A DNA stretch of 38,318 bases from a virus, in IMG/VR virus record IMGVR_UViG_3300022744_000065, positions 1-38,318 of that record. One strand, written 5' to 3'. The notes below the pieces were generated by a model. It was not told the DNA's origin, did not search any database, and was given only the letters and a program-made list of their open reading frames with translations. Positions 31,292 through 37,158 of the stretch are shown one piece after another. Made by a program: the position numbers and the translations under genes. Positions within the stretch are counted from its first letter, which is position 1. Every line of letters starts with the position of its first letter.

Positions 31292-31609
31292 ATGAAAAAA
31301 TCAATCGTTAAAACCAAGCATAAAAAAGTTAAGCGGTATATCATCCGCACTTATTCGGCTGGTGTTTTTGCCGCAGAAATTATCAGCCGAAAAGGTGGTG
31401 AGGCTGAATTGAAAAACGCTCGCCGACTATGGTCATGGCAAGGTGCGGCAAGCCTTTCCGAAATGGCTGTCCGTGGGACATCAAAACCGAGCCAATGTAA
31501 ATTCCCGATTATCGTTCCGACTCAAACGGTCATCGGCGTGATCGAAGTCATCCCGATGACGGATGAAGCATGGGCCACAATCGAGGCGGTGCCAGTATGG
31601 ACGGTGTAG
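31292..31609 (+). CDS. Phage hypothetical protein, RTYSAGV type (105 aa)
   Basis: GGAGAG seven bases upstream supports the ATG at 31292 over in-frame starts at 31277 and 31271. The segments IIRTYSAGVFAAEI, NARRLWSWQGAASLSEMAVRG and VIEVIPMTDEAWATI are typical of a small conserved phage family often found beside a Gly-rich repeat gene, as here. Function unknown; it overlaps the repeat gene by 13 bases. Confidence 0.65.
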   Translation: MKKSIVKTKHKKVKRYIIRTYSAGVFAAEIISRKGGEAELKNARRLWSWQGAASLSEMAVRGTSKPSQCKFPIIVPTQTVIGVIEVIPMTDEAWATIEAVPVWTV

Positions 31610-31812
31610 TTATTGGCTCTGGCTATGGCGATGGCTATGGCGATGGCTCTGGCGATGGCTCTGGCGATGGCTCTGGCTCTGGCTATGGCGATGGCTCTGG
31701 CGATGGCTCTGGCTCTGGCTATGGCGATGGCTCTGGCTATGGCTCTGGCGATGGCTCTGGCGATGGCTCTGGCTATGGCTATGGCTCTGGCTATGGCGAT
31801 GGCTCTGGCTAA
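31597..31812 (+). CDS. Gly/Ser/Asp/Tyr repeat protein (71 aa)
   Basis: The ATG at 31597 follows GAGGCGG. After MDGVVIGSG, nearly every second residue is Gly, alternating with Ser, Asp or Tyr (units GSGDGSGYGDG). The coding DNA is a hexanucleotide repeat, GGC plus TCT, TAT or GAT. All three + frames are open across it, but only this frame gives the Gly-alternating sequence and has a site of its own. An elastic or ice-like surface repeat is possible, but no function is shown. Confidence 0.5.
   Translation: MDGVVIGSGYGDGYGDGSGDGSGDGSGSGYGDGSGDGSGSGYGDGSGYGSGDGSGDGSGYGYGSGYGDGSG
31612..31812 (+). repeat. Hexanucleotide GGC-NNN tandem repeat (about 33 units)
   Basis: GGC alternates with TCT, TAT or GAT for about 200 bases. 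The array is prone to slippage and length change. Confidence 0.85.
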
Positions 31813-31843
31813 AATTTAACCCATCGAAAAAGTCGAATAGTTC

Positions 31844-31870
31844 AAGGCCCCGTCACTGGGGCTTTCTTGT
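31844..31870 (+). terminator. Rho-independent terminator
   Basis: AAGGCCCC (31844-31851) pairs with GGGGCTTT (31858-31865) around GTCACT, then TCTTGTT. It ends the transcript carrying the Gly-repeat gene and stops just before the antisense tRNA. Confidence 0.75.
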
Positions 31871-31947
31871 TGGTGCTCCCTGATGGACTCGAACCACCAA
31901 CCCAACCCTTAGAACGGGCATGCTCTGATCCATTGAGCTAAGGGAGC
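31871..31947 (-). tRNA. tRNA-Arg (anticodon TCT), CCA encoded
   Basis: Read on the - strand: acceptor GCTCCCT/AGGGAGC, D-arm GCTC...GAGC, anticodon loop GTTCTAA, T-arm GGTGG-TTCGAGT-CCATC, discriminator A and an encoded CCA. The anticodon TCT reads AGA/AGG, codons common in this genome. The anticodon stem has one weak pair at its base. It is the only - strand gene besides HNH. Confidence 0.9.
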
Positions 31948-31953
31948 AAAATA

Positions 31954-31990
31954 AAAGCCCAGGGTAGTTAGAGCTACCCTGGGCTTTCTG
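31954..31990. terminator. Bidirectional terminator hairpin beside the tRNA 5' end
   Basis: AAAGCCCAGGGTAG (31954-31967) pairs perfectly with CTACCCTGGGCTTT (31974-31987). On + it is followed by CTG; on - by TTTTATTTT running straight into the tRNA's first base. In the - direction it lies immediately upstream of the tRNA. Confidence 0.75.
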
Positions 31991-32175
31991 TGAACCGATG
32001 AAGCCCCACATAGCAGGGAATATCGGCACCCGTTGTCATTTCAATATAACCCATTCCACCTATTCAAACAGGTTAAAAGATTTCTGAATAGGTCAAAGTT
32101 CCCTCGTATTTCTTTTAGTTCCCTGACTTCCCTACCTACCCACATCACCCCATACCCAGACAGAAAACAAATGAC
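31988..32175. other. Non-coding stretch: dyad and pyrimidine-rich segment
   Basis: No gene found. It contains an 8-bp dyad CCTATTCA...TGAATAGG (32059-32066, 32085-32092), which may be an operator or weak hairpin, and three TTCCCT repeats (32099, 32119, 32128) in a CT-rich stretch. Nothing else is visible up to the promoter. Confidence 0.5.
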
Positions 32176-32204
32176 TTGATTTCCTGATTTGTTTTTGGTA
32201 ATGT
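32176..32204 (+). promoter_or_regulatory. Candidate replication-gene promoter
   Basis: TTGATT (32176-32181), 17 bases, and TAATGT (32199-32204) with an extended -10 (TGG). It would start RNA near 32211-32213, exactly at the foot of the long hairpin. Confidence 0.55.
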
Positions 32205-32212
32205 TTGGGTAT

Positions 32213-32287
32213 GCGACGAGTTTCCGAATCAGCTTTCCCCCTCAATGGTCCTTTGACAGTACGCGCCCGGAACTCGTCGCGGTTTTT
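32213..32287 (+). terminator. Long attenuator-like terminator in the initiator leader
   Basis: GCGACGAGTTTCCG (32213-32226) pairs with CGGAACTCGTCGC (32268-32280), 13 bp with one bulged T, then GGTTTTT. The 41-base loop holds one arm of a second inverted repeat. It could either end a short RNA of about 75 bases or act as an attenuator for the initiator gene. Confidence 0.65.
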
Positions 32288-32327
32288 CGTTTGCGCTATT
32301 TGGCTGTCAATGGATCATTCAGGGTGG
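32239..32327 (+). promoter_or_regulatory. 21-bp imperfect inverted repeat covering the initiator Shine-Dalgarno site
   Basis: Arm 32239-32259 (begins CCCTCAATGG, ends TTTGACAG) matches the reverse complement of arm 32304-32324 (begins CTGTCAATGG, ends CATTCAGGG) at 18 of 21 positions, with one further G-T pair. The second arm ends in AGGG of the ribosome binding site AGGGTGG (32321-32327). It interlocks with the terminator hairpin. Confidence 0.7.
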
Positions 32328-32334
32328 AAACAGC

Positions 32335-32931
32335 ATGGCTGAAATTTCCTTTGTAAAAATCGACATAGCTAGGCTTTGCAGAGAAGTCTACCGAATCCAA
32401 GACGACCGTGATTTAGGCCGATGGATGAGAAGCCTCACCGAGTCTCTTGTTTTGCGTGATTCATCCCTCAACGAATACGGCGCATCGCTTTTGGCTGAGG
32501 TTGAGAAATACCGCGAAATTGACGCAAAAAGAAAGAAAAAATCCAAGGATTCCGTGGATTCCAAGGATTCCGCGGATTCCTCTAACAAACAAACAAACAA
32601 ACAAACAAACAAGAAGATTCCCGCCGCGCGGGAAAGAGACCAAATTTGGGATTCAGTTGTGAACCTATTTTTCCAAGATGGGGTTCCCAAGTCTGCAAAT
32701 TCTCGGATCGGAAAAATCGTAGCCGACCTGAAATCAATCGACGCTACCCCAGAGCAAATCCGAACCAGGACCGAAAACATGCGCCGGACGGATTGGGGGC
32801 GGTCAGCTGGCCCCGAGGGATTGGTCAAGCAATGGGCGAATTTGAGGGGGTACGAAACGCCCAAACCTAGGCCATTTATCGAGCGTGACCCGAACGCGTA
32901 TGACCACACCCTAGAGTTAGACGACGCATGA
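32335..32931 (+). CDS. Replication initiator / helicase-loader-type protein (198 aa)
   Basis: The C-terminal domain, with SANSRIGKIVADLKSIDATPEQIRTRTENMRRTDWG and GPEGLVKQWANL, is the form seen in phage replication (initiator or helicase-loader) proteins. The N-terminal helical part is joined by a low-complexity Ser/Asp/Lys/Asn/Thr/Gln linker (about residues 65-95). The linker DNA contains the candidate origin repeats. The next gene is a primase-helicase, overlapping by four bases. The start follows AGGGTGG, which lies in the leader inverted repeat. Confidence 0.75.
   Translation: MAEISFVKIDIARLCREVYRIQDDRDLGRWMRSLTESLVLRDSSLNEYGASLLAEVEKYREIDAKRKKKSKDSVDSKDSADSSNKQTNKQTNKKIPAARERDQIWDSVVNLFFQDGVPKSANSRIGKIVADLKSIDATPEQIRTRTENMRRTDWGRSAGPEGLVKQWANLRGYETPKPRPFIERDPNAYDHTLELDDA
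32545..32611 (+). repeat. Candidate replication origin: four 9-bp iterons plus (AACA)7
   Basis: Four head-to-tail units AAGGATTCC, GTGGATTCC, AAGGATTCC, GCGGATTCC (32545-32580) are followed by seven AACA units (32584-32611), an A-rich tract. Both lie within the initiator coding sequence. This mirrors the lambda origin, where iterons and an A/T-rich tract lie inside gene O. No experimental evidence. Confidence 0.6.
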
Positions 32932-34754
32932 CGCCCGCAAAGCTACCTCCAAGCGTTTATCAGGAGCTTATTAGGGTTGGGCTTTCAGTTATCCCAACGG
33001 ATGCCTACAAGGCACCTCAAATCGGTTCATGGAGGGAGTACCAAAAGACCCCAGCGACCCGAGAAGTTGCGGGCAAGTGGTCGGGTAATGGGGTGGGCGT
33101 TCTTTGCGGTCAAGCTTCCAACGGGCTTTTTTGCATCGACATCGACGAAAAAAACGACCCAAAAAAGACGATTTACAAGGATTATACCGACCTTGTGATG
33201 GAGACGGCCCCGGAATTGATGGGGGCTATGGTCATTCAGGCGACCAAAAACGGCGGATACCACCTGATCGCTCGATGTTCGGAAATAATCAAAAACCAAA
33301 AGCTGGCCCACTTCGCTGGCGTGAAAGAGGCGGTAATCGAAACCAGGGGAGAAGGCGGGTACTTTTGCGCGGCTCCTACCCCAGGCTATAGCCTTTTGCA
33401 AGGGTCATTGGACCTAATCGACACAGTAACCCCAGAGGAATTGAAAATACTCCTTGACTGTGCGAGGGCATTTAACGAGGTCCACCAAGAGGAAAAGAAC
33501 TTTTCCCCAATTGCCAAACCAGCTTTTGAAACGCAGGGAGATACCCCCCTTGATGACTATGACAATCGAACCCAATACGAAGAGACTATCGAGCTTTTAA
33601 AAAAGCATGGGTGGACCGTCAGGGCTAGGAGAGGAGACGCATACCAACTTTGTAGGCCGGGGAAAAAGCAAGGCATATCGGCGACTTTGAATCACGTCCC
33701 TGGTCGGTTCTATTGCTTTTCGACTTCCACCGAATTCAAAAGCGAAGGGGTTTACAAGCAAAGCGCGGTCTATGCCATGCTTGAACATGGTGGACGGTAT
33801 GGAGACGCCGCCAAGGCTCTTTATTCGATGGGTTTCGGTGCCCGCCATACATCGGCAAAGCCTTTGCAGGTTACGGCGACACAGCCCGAGCAACCAAAAG
33901 AACCAATACCCGATTTTATAGCCCAAATGGAAACCCTATACCGGGATGGAATGCGTAAAGGTATTTCCACGGGATGGCCTTCACTTGATAGGCTCTACAT
34001 GGTTGTAAAGGGGCAGCTAAACATTTTCACGGGTATACCTTCACATGGGAAATCTGAATTTACCGATGCGCTAATGGTAAACCTTTCGCAGACAAAGGGA
34101 TGGCATTGGGTGGTGTACTCGCCTGAAAATTATCCAATATCAATGCACGGAAGAAAGTTATTAGAAAAACATACTGGGAAAAATATGCTTGCCGGAAATG
34201 ATAGGCTTACTCTTGAAGAATTCCGAAAAGGGGCGGCATGGGTTAACGAGCATTTTACTTTCCTAGATGGCTTAGATGAGGATATGACGCTTGACACGAT
34301 TTTCCAAATGGTCGAGAAAATAAAAAGCGTTAAACCGGTAGACGGTTTAATCATCGACCCATGGAATGAGCTTGAATCATTTAGGCCAGAGCGAATGACG
34401 GAAACCGAATATATTGGAAATTGCTTGAAGCGTACGCGAATGTTTGCAAGAAAGCATGATATTTATACCGCTATCGTAGCGCATCCATTCAAGCTAAGGA
34501 AAGATATAAAAACAGGTGAAACGCCTATCCCTAACCTCTATGACATTTCAGGTTCGGCGCATTGGTATAACAAAGCAGACAATGGAATCGCGGTACACAG
34601 GGACTTTCAAAATTCAGTCACAAAAATTTGCGTGCTTAAGGTTAAATTCAAATACTACGGTAGCCCCGGTGAAGTGGATTTGAAGTACAACCCAACAAGC
34701 GGCAGATATTATGAACCAACAACCCAGGAATCATTTTTAGGAGATGCAAGATGA
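32928..34754 (+). CDS. Prim-Pol primase / RecA-fold helicase fusion (608 aa)
   Basis: The N-terminal domain is primase-polymerase-like: IPTDAYKAPQIGSWREYQ, WSGNGVGVLCGQASNGL, then CIDIDEKND with D71 and D73 in the catalytic DxD position. The C-terminal domain is DnaB/RecA-type: Walker A GIPSHGKS (about 369-376) and Walker B LIIDPWNE (about 474-481). It would prime and unwind at the fork. Phages of this size often carry the two activities in one protein. It overlaps the initiator gene by four bases. Confidence 0.88.
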   Translation: MTPAKLPPSVYQELIRVGLSVIPTDAYKAPQIGSWREYQKTPATREVAGKWSGNGVGVLCGQASNGLFCIDIDEKNDPKKTIYKDYTDLVMETAPELMGAMVIQATKNGGYHLIARCSEIIKNQKLAHFAGVKEAVIETRGEGGYFCAAPTPGYSLLQGSLDLIDTVTPEELKILLDCARAFNEVHQEEKNFSPIAKPAFETQGDTPLDDYDNRTQYEETIELLKKHGWTVRARRGDAYQLCRPGKKQGISATLNHVPGRFYCFSTSTEFKSEGVYKQSAVYAMLEHGGRYGDAAKALYSMGFGARHTSAKPLQVTATQPEQPKEPIPDFIAQMETLYRDGMRKGISTGWPSLDRLYMVVKGQLNIFTGIPSHGKSEFTDALMVNLSQTKGWHWVVYSPENYPISMHGRKLLEKHTGKNMLAGNDRLTLEEFRKGAAWVNEHFTFLDGLDEDMTLDTIFQMVEKIKSVKPVDGLIIDPWNELESFRPERMTETEYIGNCLKRTRMFARKHDIYTAIVAHPFKLRKDIKTGETPIPNLYDISGSAHWYNKADNGIAVHRDFQNSVTKICVLKVKFKYYGSPGEVDLKYNPTSGRYYEPTTQESFLGDAR

Positions 34755-34930
34755 AATTTAGTTGCATGGAATGCGAATATAGGCGCGAGGGAGATACCGA
34801 AAAATATGGTCATTGCGGTTTCGATGGAGACTGCAAGGATGGCATTATTGTAAATAAACCTGGGTGGTTGCCGCTTTGGTGCCCAAAACTACCAATAGAA
34901 AAAGGCGAGTTAGACAATGTTCAAGAATAA
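34751..34930 (+). CDS. Small Cys-rich protein (59 aa)
   Basis: Starts in an ATGA overlap with the helicase gene. CMECEYRRE, HCGF, DCKD and a closing LPLWCPKLP place five Cys in the same general order as the 116-aa protein at 2412 and the 62-aa protein at 36490, so it is probably a distant paralogue. Metal binding inferred from spacing. Confidence 0.6.
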   Translation: MKFSCMECEYRREGDTEKYGHCGFDGDCKDGIIVNKPGWLPLWCPKLPIEKGELDNVQE

Positions 34931-35036
34931 ATACCAAGTCTACGAGCATTACAAAAAGCAAATCGCCGCCACCTCCCAGACTCCAGCGGAGTACGAGAGA
35001 CGGATTAATGCACTTGTCAAAAGGTTGGGAGTATGA
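34917..35036 (+). CDS. Small basic protein (39 aa)
   Basis: The ATG at 34917 lies 14 bases inside the previous gene and follows AGGCGAG. The 39-residue product begins MFKNKYQVYE and is basic and helical. It ends in an ATGA overlap with the start of one of the two overlapping frames that follow. Function unknown. Confidence 0.45.
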   Translation: MFKNKYQVYEHYKKQIAATSQTPAEYERRINALVKRLGV

Positions 35037-35908
35037 AATGCGAACATTACACCTATTCGCCGGAGCAGGAGGTGGACTCCTCGCAGACCTTATCCTTGGG
35101 CATACCCCAATCGCCGCCGTCGAGTGGGACCCCTACGCCTGCGCAGCCCTCCGATCCCGTGCAGCCGATGGATGGTTCCCCGGCCTGCATGTGCACGAGG
35201 GAGATATTCGGCTGTTCGAACCATCCCAATACGCCAGCAGAGTGGATTGCATACATGCGGGATTCCCTTGTCAGGATATTAGCACTGCAGGAAAAGGAGC
35301 GGGAATTACAGGAGCTAGAAGCGGCCTCTATACCGAAGTCATGCGAGCAATTGACGCTATTCGCCCTCGATTTGTTTACCTCGAAAACTCCCCTGCCATA
35401 CGCACCAGAGGCCGGCATGTGGTACTTGGCGAATTGGTGGCGCGAGGATACTCCTACCGTGACGGAATCCTTGCCGCGGCTGATGTTGGAGCCAATCACA
35501 GGCGGAATAGATGGTGGTGCTTGGCTACCAACGCCAACAACCCAGGACAACAATCAAATAAAGGGCAAGGGCAAGAGAGGCACGACTCTTGGAGGCCCGA
35601 ACCAGAGGGACAGCAAGGGGAACCTCGCACTGCCAGCCTATGCAGCGCAATACCCAACCCCGAAATCCCGAGATTTTCGGACGGGAGACAAAACAAAAGG
35701 AAGCCTTCGGCGGATGCGCAAGAGCAAGCCTGGAGCGATAGGCCCGGACCTGAACGATGTGGTGGCGCCTGGTGGTCAGTTGAACCCGCCGTGGGTCGCC
35801 TGGCTAATGGGATGGCCCTTAGGGCACACCAAATTAAATGCCTCGGAAATGGACAAGTACCTCTCTGCGCGTCGGCGGCGTGGAAACTCCTCGGAGGCCC
35901 GTAAATGA
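35033..35908 (+). CDS. Overlapping-frame methyltransferase-associated protein (291 aa)
   Basis: This frame starts five bases before and ends four bases after the C5 methyltransferase, completely co-extensive with it. It is open for 291 codons and contains LPTPTTQD (165-172), YPTPKSRD (207-214) and LNPPWVAWLMGWPLG (250-264), which I recognise as typical of proteins and C-terminal regions associated with phage DNA methyltransferases. It starts in an ATGA overlap and could be translated by coupling. It may be a genuine second protein or a conserved by-product of the first frame. Confidence 0.55.
   Translation: MKCEHYTYSPEQEVDSSQTLSLGIPQSPPSSGTPTPAQPSDPVQPMDGSPACMCTREIFGCSNHPNTPAEWIAYMRDSLVRILALQEKERELQELEAASIPKSCEQLTLFALDLFTSKTPLPYAPEAGMWYLANWWREDTPTVTESLPRLMLEPITGGIDGGAWLPTPTTQDNNQIKGKGKRGTTLGGPNQRDSKGNLALPAYAAQYPTPKSRDFRTGDKTKGSLRRMRKSKPGAIGPDLNDVVAPGGQLNPPWVAWLMGWPLGHTKLNASEMDKYLSARRRRGNSSEARK
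35038..35904 (+). CDS. dcm-like: C5 cytosine DNA methyltransferase (288 aa)
   Basis: The C5 methyltransferase motifs are in order: motif I LFAGAGGGL (6-14), motif IV GFPCQDIS with catalytic Cys78, motif VI ENS (116-118; canonical ENV), motif VIII RRNRWW (155-160), and motifs IX-X (VGRLANGM, LGNGQVP near the end). It methylates cytosine in a short DNA site, likely to evade restriction. The ATG at 35038 has GGGAG six bases upstream. The target-recognition region (about 165-245) is low-complexity Gln/Pro/Arg/Gly-rich, overlapping the other frame's most conserved part. Confidence 0.88.
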   Translation: MRTLHLFAGAGGGLLADLILGHTPIAAVEWDPYACAALRSRAADGWFPGLHVHEGDIRLFEPSQYASRVDCIHAGFPCQDISTAGKGAGITGARSGLYTEVMRAIDAIRPRFVYLENSPAIRTRGRHVVLGELVARGYSYRDGILAAADVGANHRRNRWWCLATNANNPGQQSNKGQGQERHDSWRPEPEGQQGEPRTASLCSAIPNPEIPRFSDGRQNKRKPSADAQEQAWSDRPGPERCGGAWWSVEPAVGRLANGMALRAHQIKCLGNGQVPLCASAAWKLLGGP

Positions 35909-35926
35909 TAACGCTACAATCAACCG

Positions 35927-35950
35927 CCCTAGCCCGTAGGCTGGGGGTTT
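35927..35950 (+). terminator. Weak hairpin after the methyltransferase genes
   Basis: CCCTAGCC (35927-35934) pairs with GGCTGGGG (35939-35946), with one T-G pair, and is followed by only GTTT. It is a possible weak terminator or processing hairpin. Confidence 0.35.
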
Positions 35951-35968
35951 AACACAGGAGAGATGGAA

Positions 35969-36184
35969 ATGAAGGCATCAGAATACATCAAGGCCATGCA
36001 AGCACTGATTGACGAACATGGGGATTTGGAGGTTATGTATGAAAAATTTGACCTCAGCACCTACAGCGTTGGTGAACCAAAGGTGATGAACATGAAAATC
36101 CTAACCAAGCGAGAGAGCAAGCCTAAACTATGGCGTGACTGGCACCCAGAAAAAGAGAAAGGCGAAAAGGTGATAAGGGTATGA
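35969..36184 (+). CDS. Hypothetical small phage protein (71 aa)
   Basis: The ATG at 35969 has GGAG eight bases upstream; an ATG at 35963 is too close. The start MKASEYIKAMQALIDEHGDLEVM follows the form of a small protein common in phages (ELIEHGDLEV pattern). The C-terminus is charged. Its stop overlaps the next ATG. No function known. Confidence 0.6.
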   Translation: MKASEYIKAMQALIDEHGDLEVMYEKFDLSTYSVGEPKVMNMKILTKRESKPKLWRDWHPEKEKGEKVIRV

Positions 36185-36333
36185 CGCGCGCCTGGACGAT
36201 TGACGCCATCTTTCAAAAGACCTATTCACCAGAATGCCTAAAGGACACCATGGCGAACAATATCAAGTGGCCGTATAGGCGTGAGGCTTTGCCTTATTCG
36301 CTTTACTCCATCATCGAAAGGGGAGGGGCATGA
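36181..36333 (+). CDS. Hypothetical protein (50 aa)
   Basis: Starts in an ATGA overlap and ends in one. It begins MTRAWTIDAIFQKTY and contains a WPYRREALPYSLYSIIE segment. No family recognised; supported mainly by tight coupling to genes on both sides. Confidence 0.45.
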   Translation: MTRAWTIDAIFQKTYSPECLKDTMANNIKWPYRREALPYSLYSIIERGGA

Positions 36334-36497
36334 GCCACAATTGCCCAGATTGCGGAAAGACTTGCCACTGTGACGGTGATGATGTCGAATCTATCCCAGC
36401 CACTTGCAGCCATCCATGCAACACATGGGAAACCGATGAAGAAGGCGATTGTGATATTCTGATAGATGACGATCCAGAGGAGCCGGAATATGTCTAA
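36330..36497 (+). CDS. Small acidic Cys-rich protein (55 aa)
   Basis: The sequence has CPDCGKTCHCDGDD followed by two more Cys and His (TCSHPCN), and a very acidic C-terminus (DDDPEEPEYV). Two possible metal sites; the acidic tail recalls DNA-mimic-like proteins, but this is speculative. ATGA overlap at the start; it ends inside the next gene. Confidence 0.5.
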   Translation: MSHNCPDCGKTCHCDGDDVESIPATCSHPCNTWETDEEGDCDILIDDDPEEPEYV

Positions 36498-36678
36498 AAT
36501 GATTGAGGTGAAAGACTGTGCGTCATGCCCTGAATGCGGCCCAGCGGGAGAAGGTGGCACCATGTATCGCTTTTATTGCGACATGAAAGAAAGAAGAATC
36601 GAAAAAGAAATTGCGATTAAAGGGTATCCAGATTGGTGCCCTCTTCCGGATATGCCAAAGCAAGGGAATGGGGCATGA
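36490..36678 (+). CDS. Cys-rich protein, CxxCxxC...DWCPL type (62 aa)
   Basis: GAGGAG (36478-36483) precedes the ATG. CASCPECG, FYCDMKE and YPDWCPLPD repeat the C-terminal domain of the 116-aa protein at 2412-2762, so this is a stand-alone paralogue. The shared five-Cys pattern suggests one metal-binding fold used at least twice. Confidence 0.65.
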   Translation: MSKMIEVKDCASCPECGPAGEGGTMYRFYCDMKERRIEKEIAIKGYPDWCPLPDMPKQGNGA

Positions 36679-37112
36679 GCAAGAAACCCGACCGCCACGC
36701 ATGGACCAAGGGGATAGCGGGAGCTATTGGAGCGGCTGAGAAGCCAAAGGTAAAGCGAGTCACCAAGGCCAGCGAACCGGAGAAGGACATCCAGGCCAGG
36801 GCTGAAAGCCTTTGTGATGCTCTTGGTATTCGGTGGTTTCGGATTCCTGACACCTTGCTCGGATACCTGAAAAACAACCAATCAGTACCAATCTGGGCGC
36901 GCGTGATGATTGGCCGATACTTTCGCGGGGTACCTGATTTGATGCTATTCAAGAGGCTTGAACCAGGTGATAATGTTTGCCGATTCATTGAGATCAAAAC
37001 CGAGGTTGGAAAACTAAGCCAAGGACAAAATCAATGGCATCGAGGGCTTAACGTCCATGTCACCTATGGGTGGGCTGAGACAGAAAAAGCAATAAAGGAT
37101 TTTATCGCTTGA
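36675..37112 (+). CDS. VRR-NUC domain nuclease (145 aa)
   Basis: Phage nuclease of the VRR-NUC/Holliday-junction-resolvase-like class. Key residues are in order: E37 with DIQARAESL, IRWFRIPD, GVPDLMLF (D88), FIEIKT (E106, K108) and KLSQGQNQWH (Q117/Q120). It could resolve branched DNA before packaging. The true start at 36675 overlaps the previous stop; an earlier in-frame ATG lies inside the neighbouring gene. Confidence 0.85.
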   Translation: MSKKPDRHAWTKGIAGAIGAAEKPKVKRVTKASEPEKDIQARAESLCDALGIRWFRIPDTLLGYLKNNQSVPIWARVMIGRYFRGVPDLMLFKRLEPGDNVCRFIEIKTEVGKLSQGQNQWHRGLNVHVTYGWAETEKAIKDFIA

Positions 37113-37137
37113 CGCAAAGATAGGGATAGGGTAGATT
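37104..37137 (+). promoter_or_regulatory. Sigma70-like promoter with shared 16-base core
   Basis: TTGACG (37109-37114), 17 bases, TAGATT (37132-37137). The 16-base core ATCGCTTGACGCAAAG is at 37104-37119, overlapping the end of the nuclease gene. No leader hairpin is visible. It would drive the methyltransferase and, on a circle, the genes at 155-985. Confidence 0.7.
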
Positions 37138-37158
37138 GAAAGGGACTTAAACAAGGGA

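Noticed and set aside
31613-31819. Met/Ala/Leu-repeat frame through the same array
   Set aside because: Composition is a by-product of the repeat; no start signal.
31563-31883. Trp/Leu/Arg-repeat frame through the hexanucleotide array
   Set aside because: Frame shadow of the Gly-repeat gene; it has no ribosome binding site and runs through the terminator.
35905-35952. 15-aa frame after the methyltransferase genes
   Set aside because: Too short and overlapped by the weak hairpin; likely chance.
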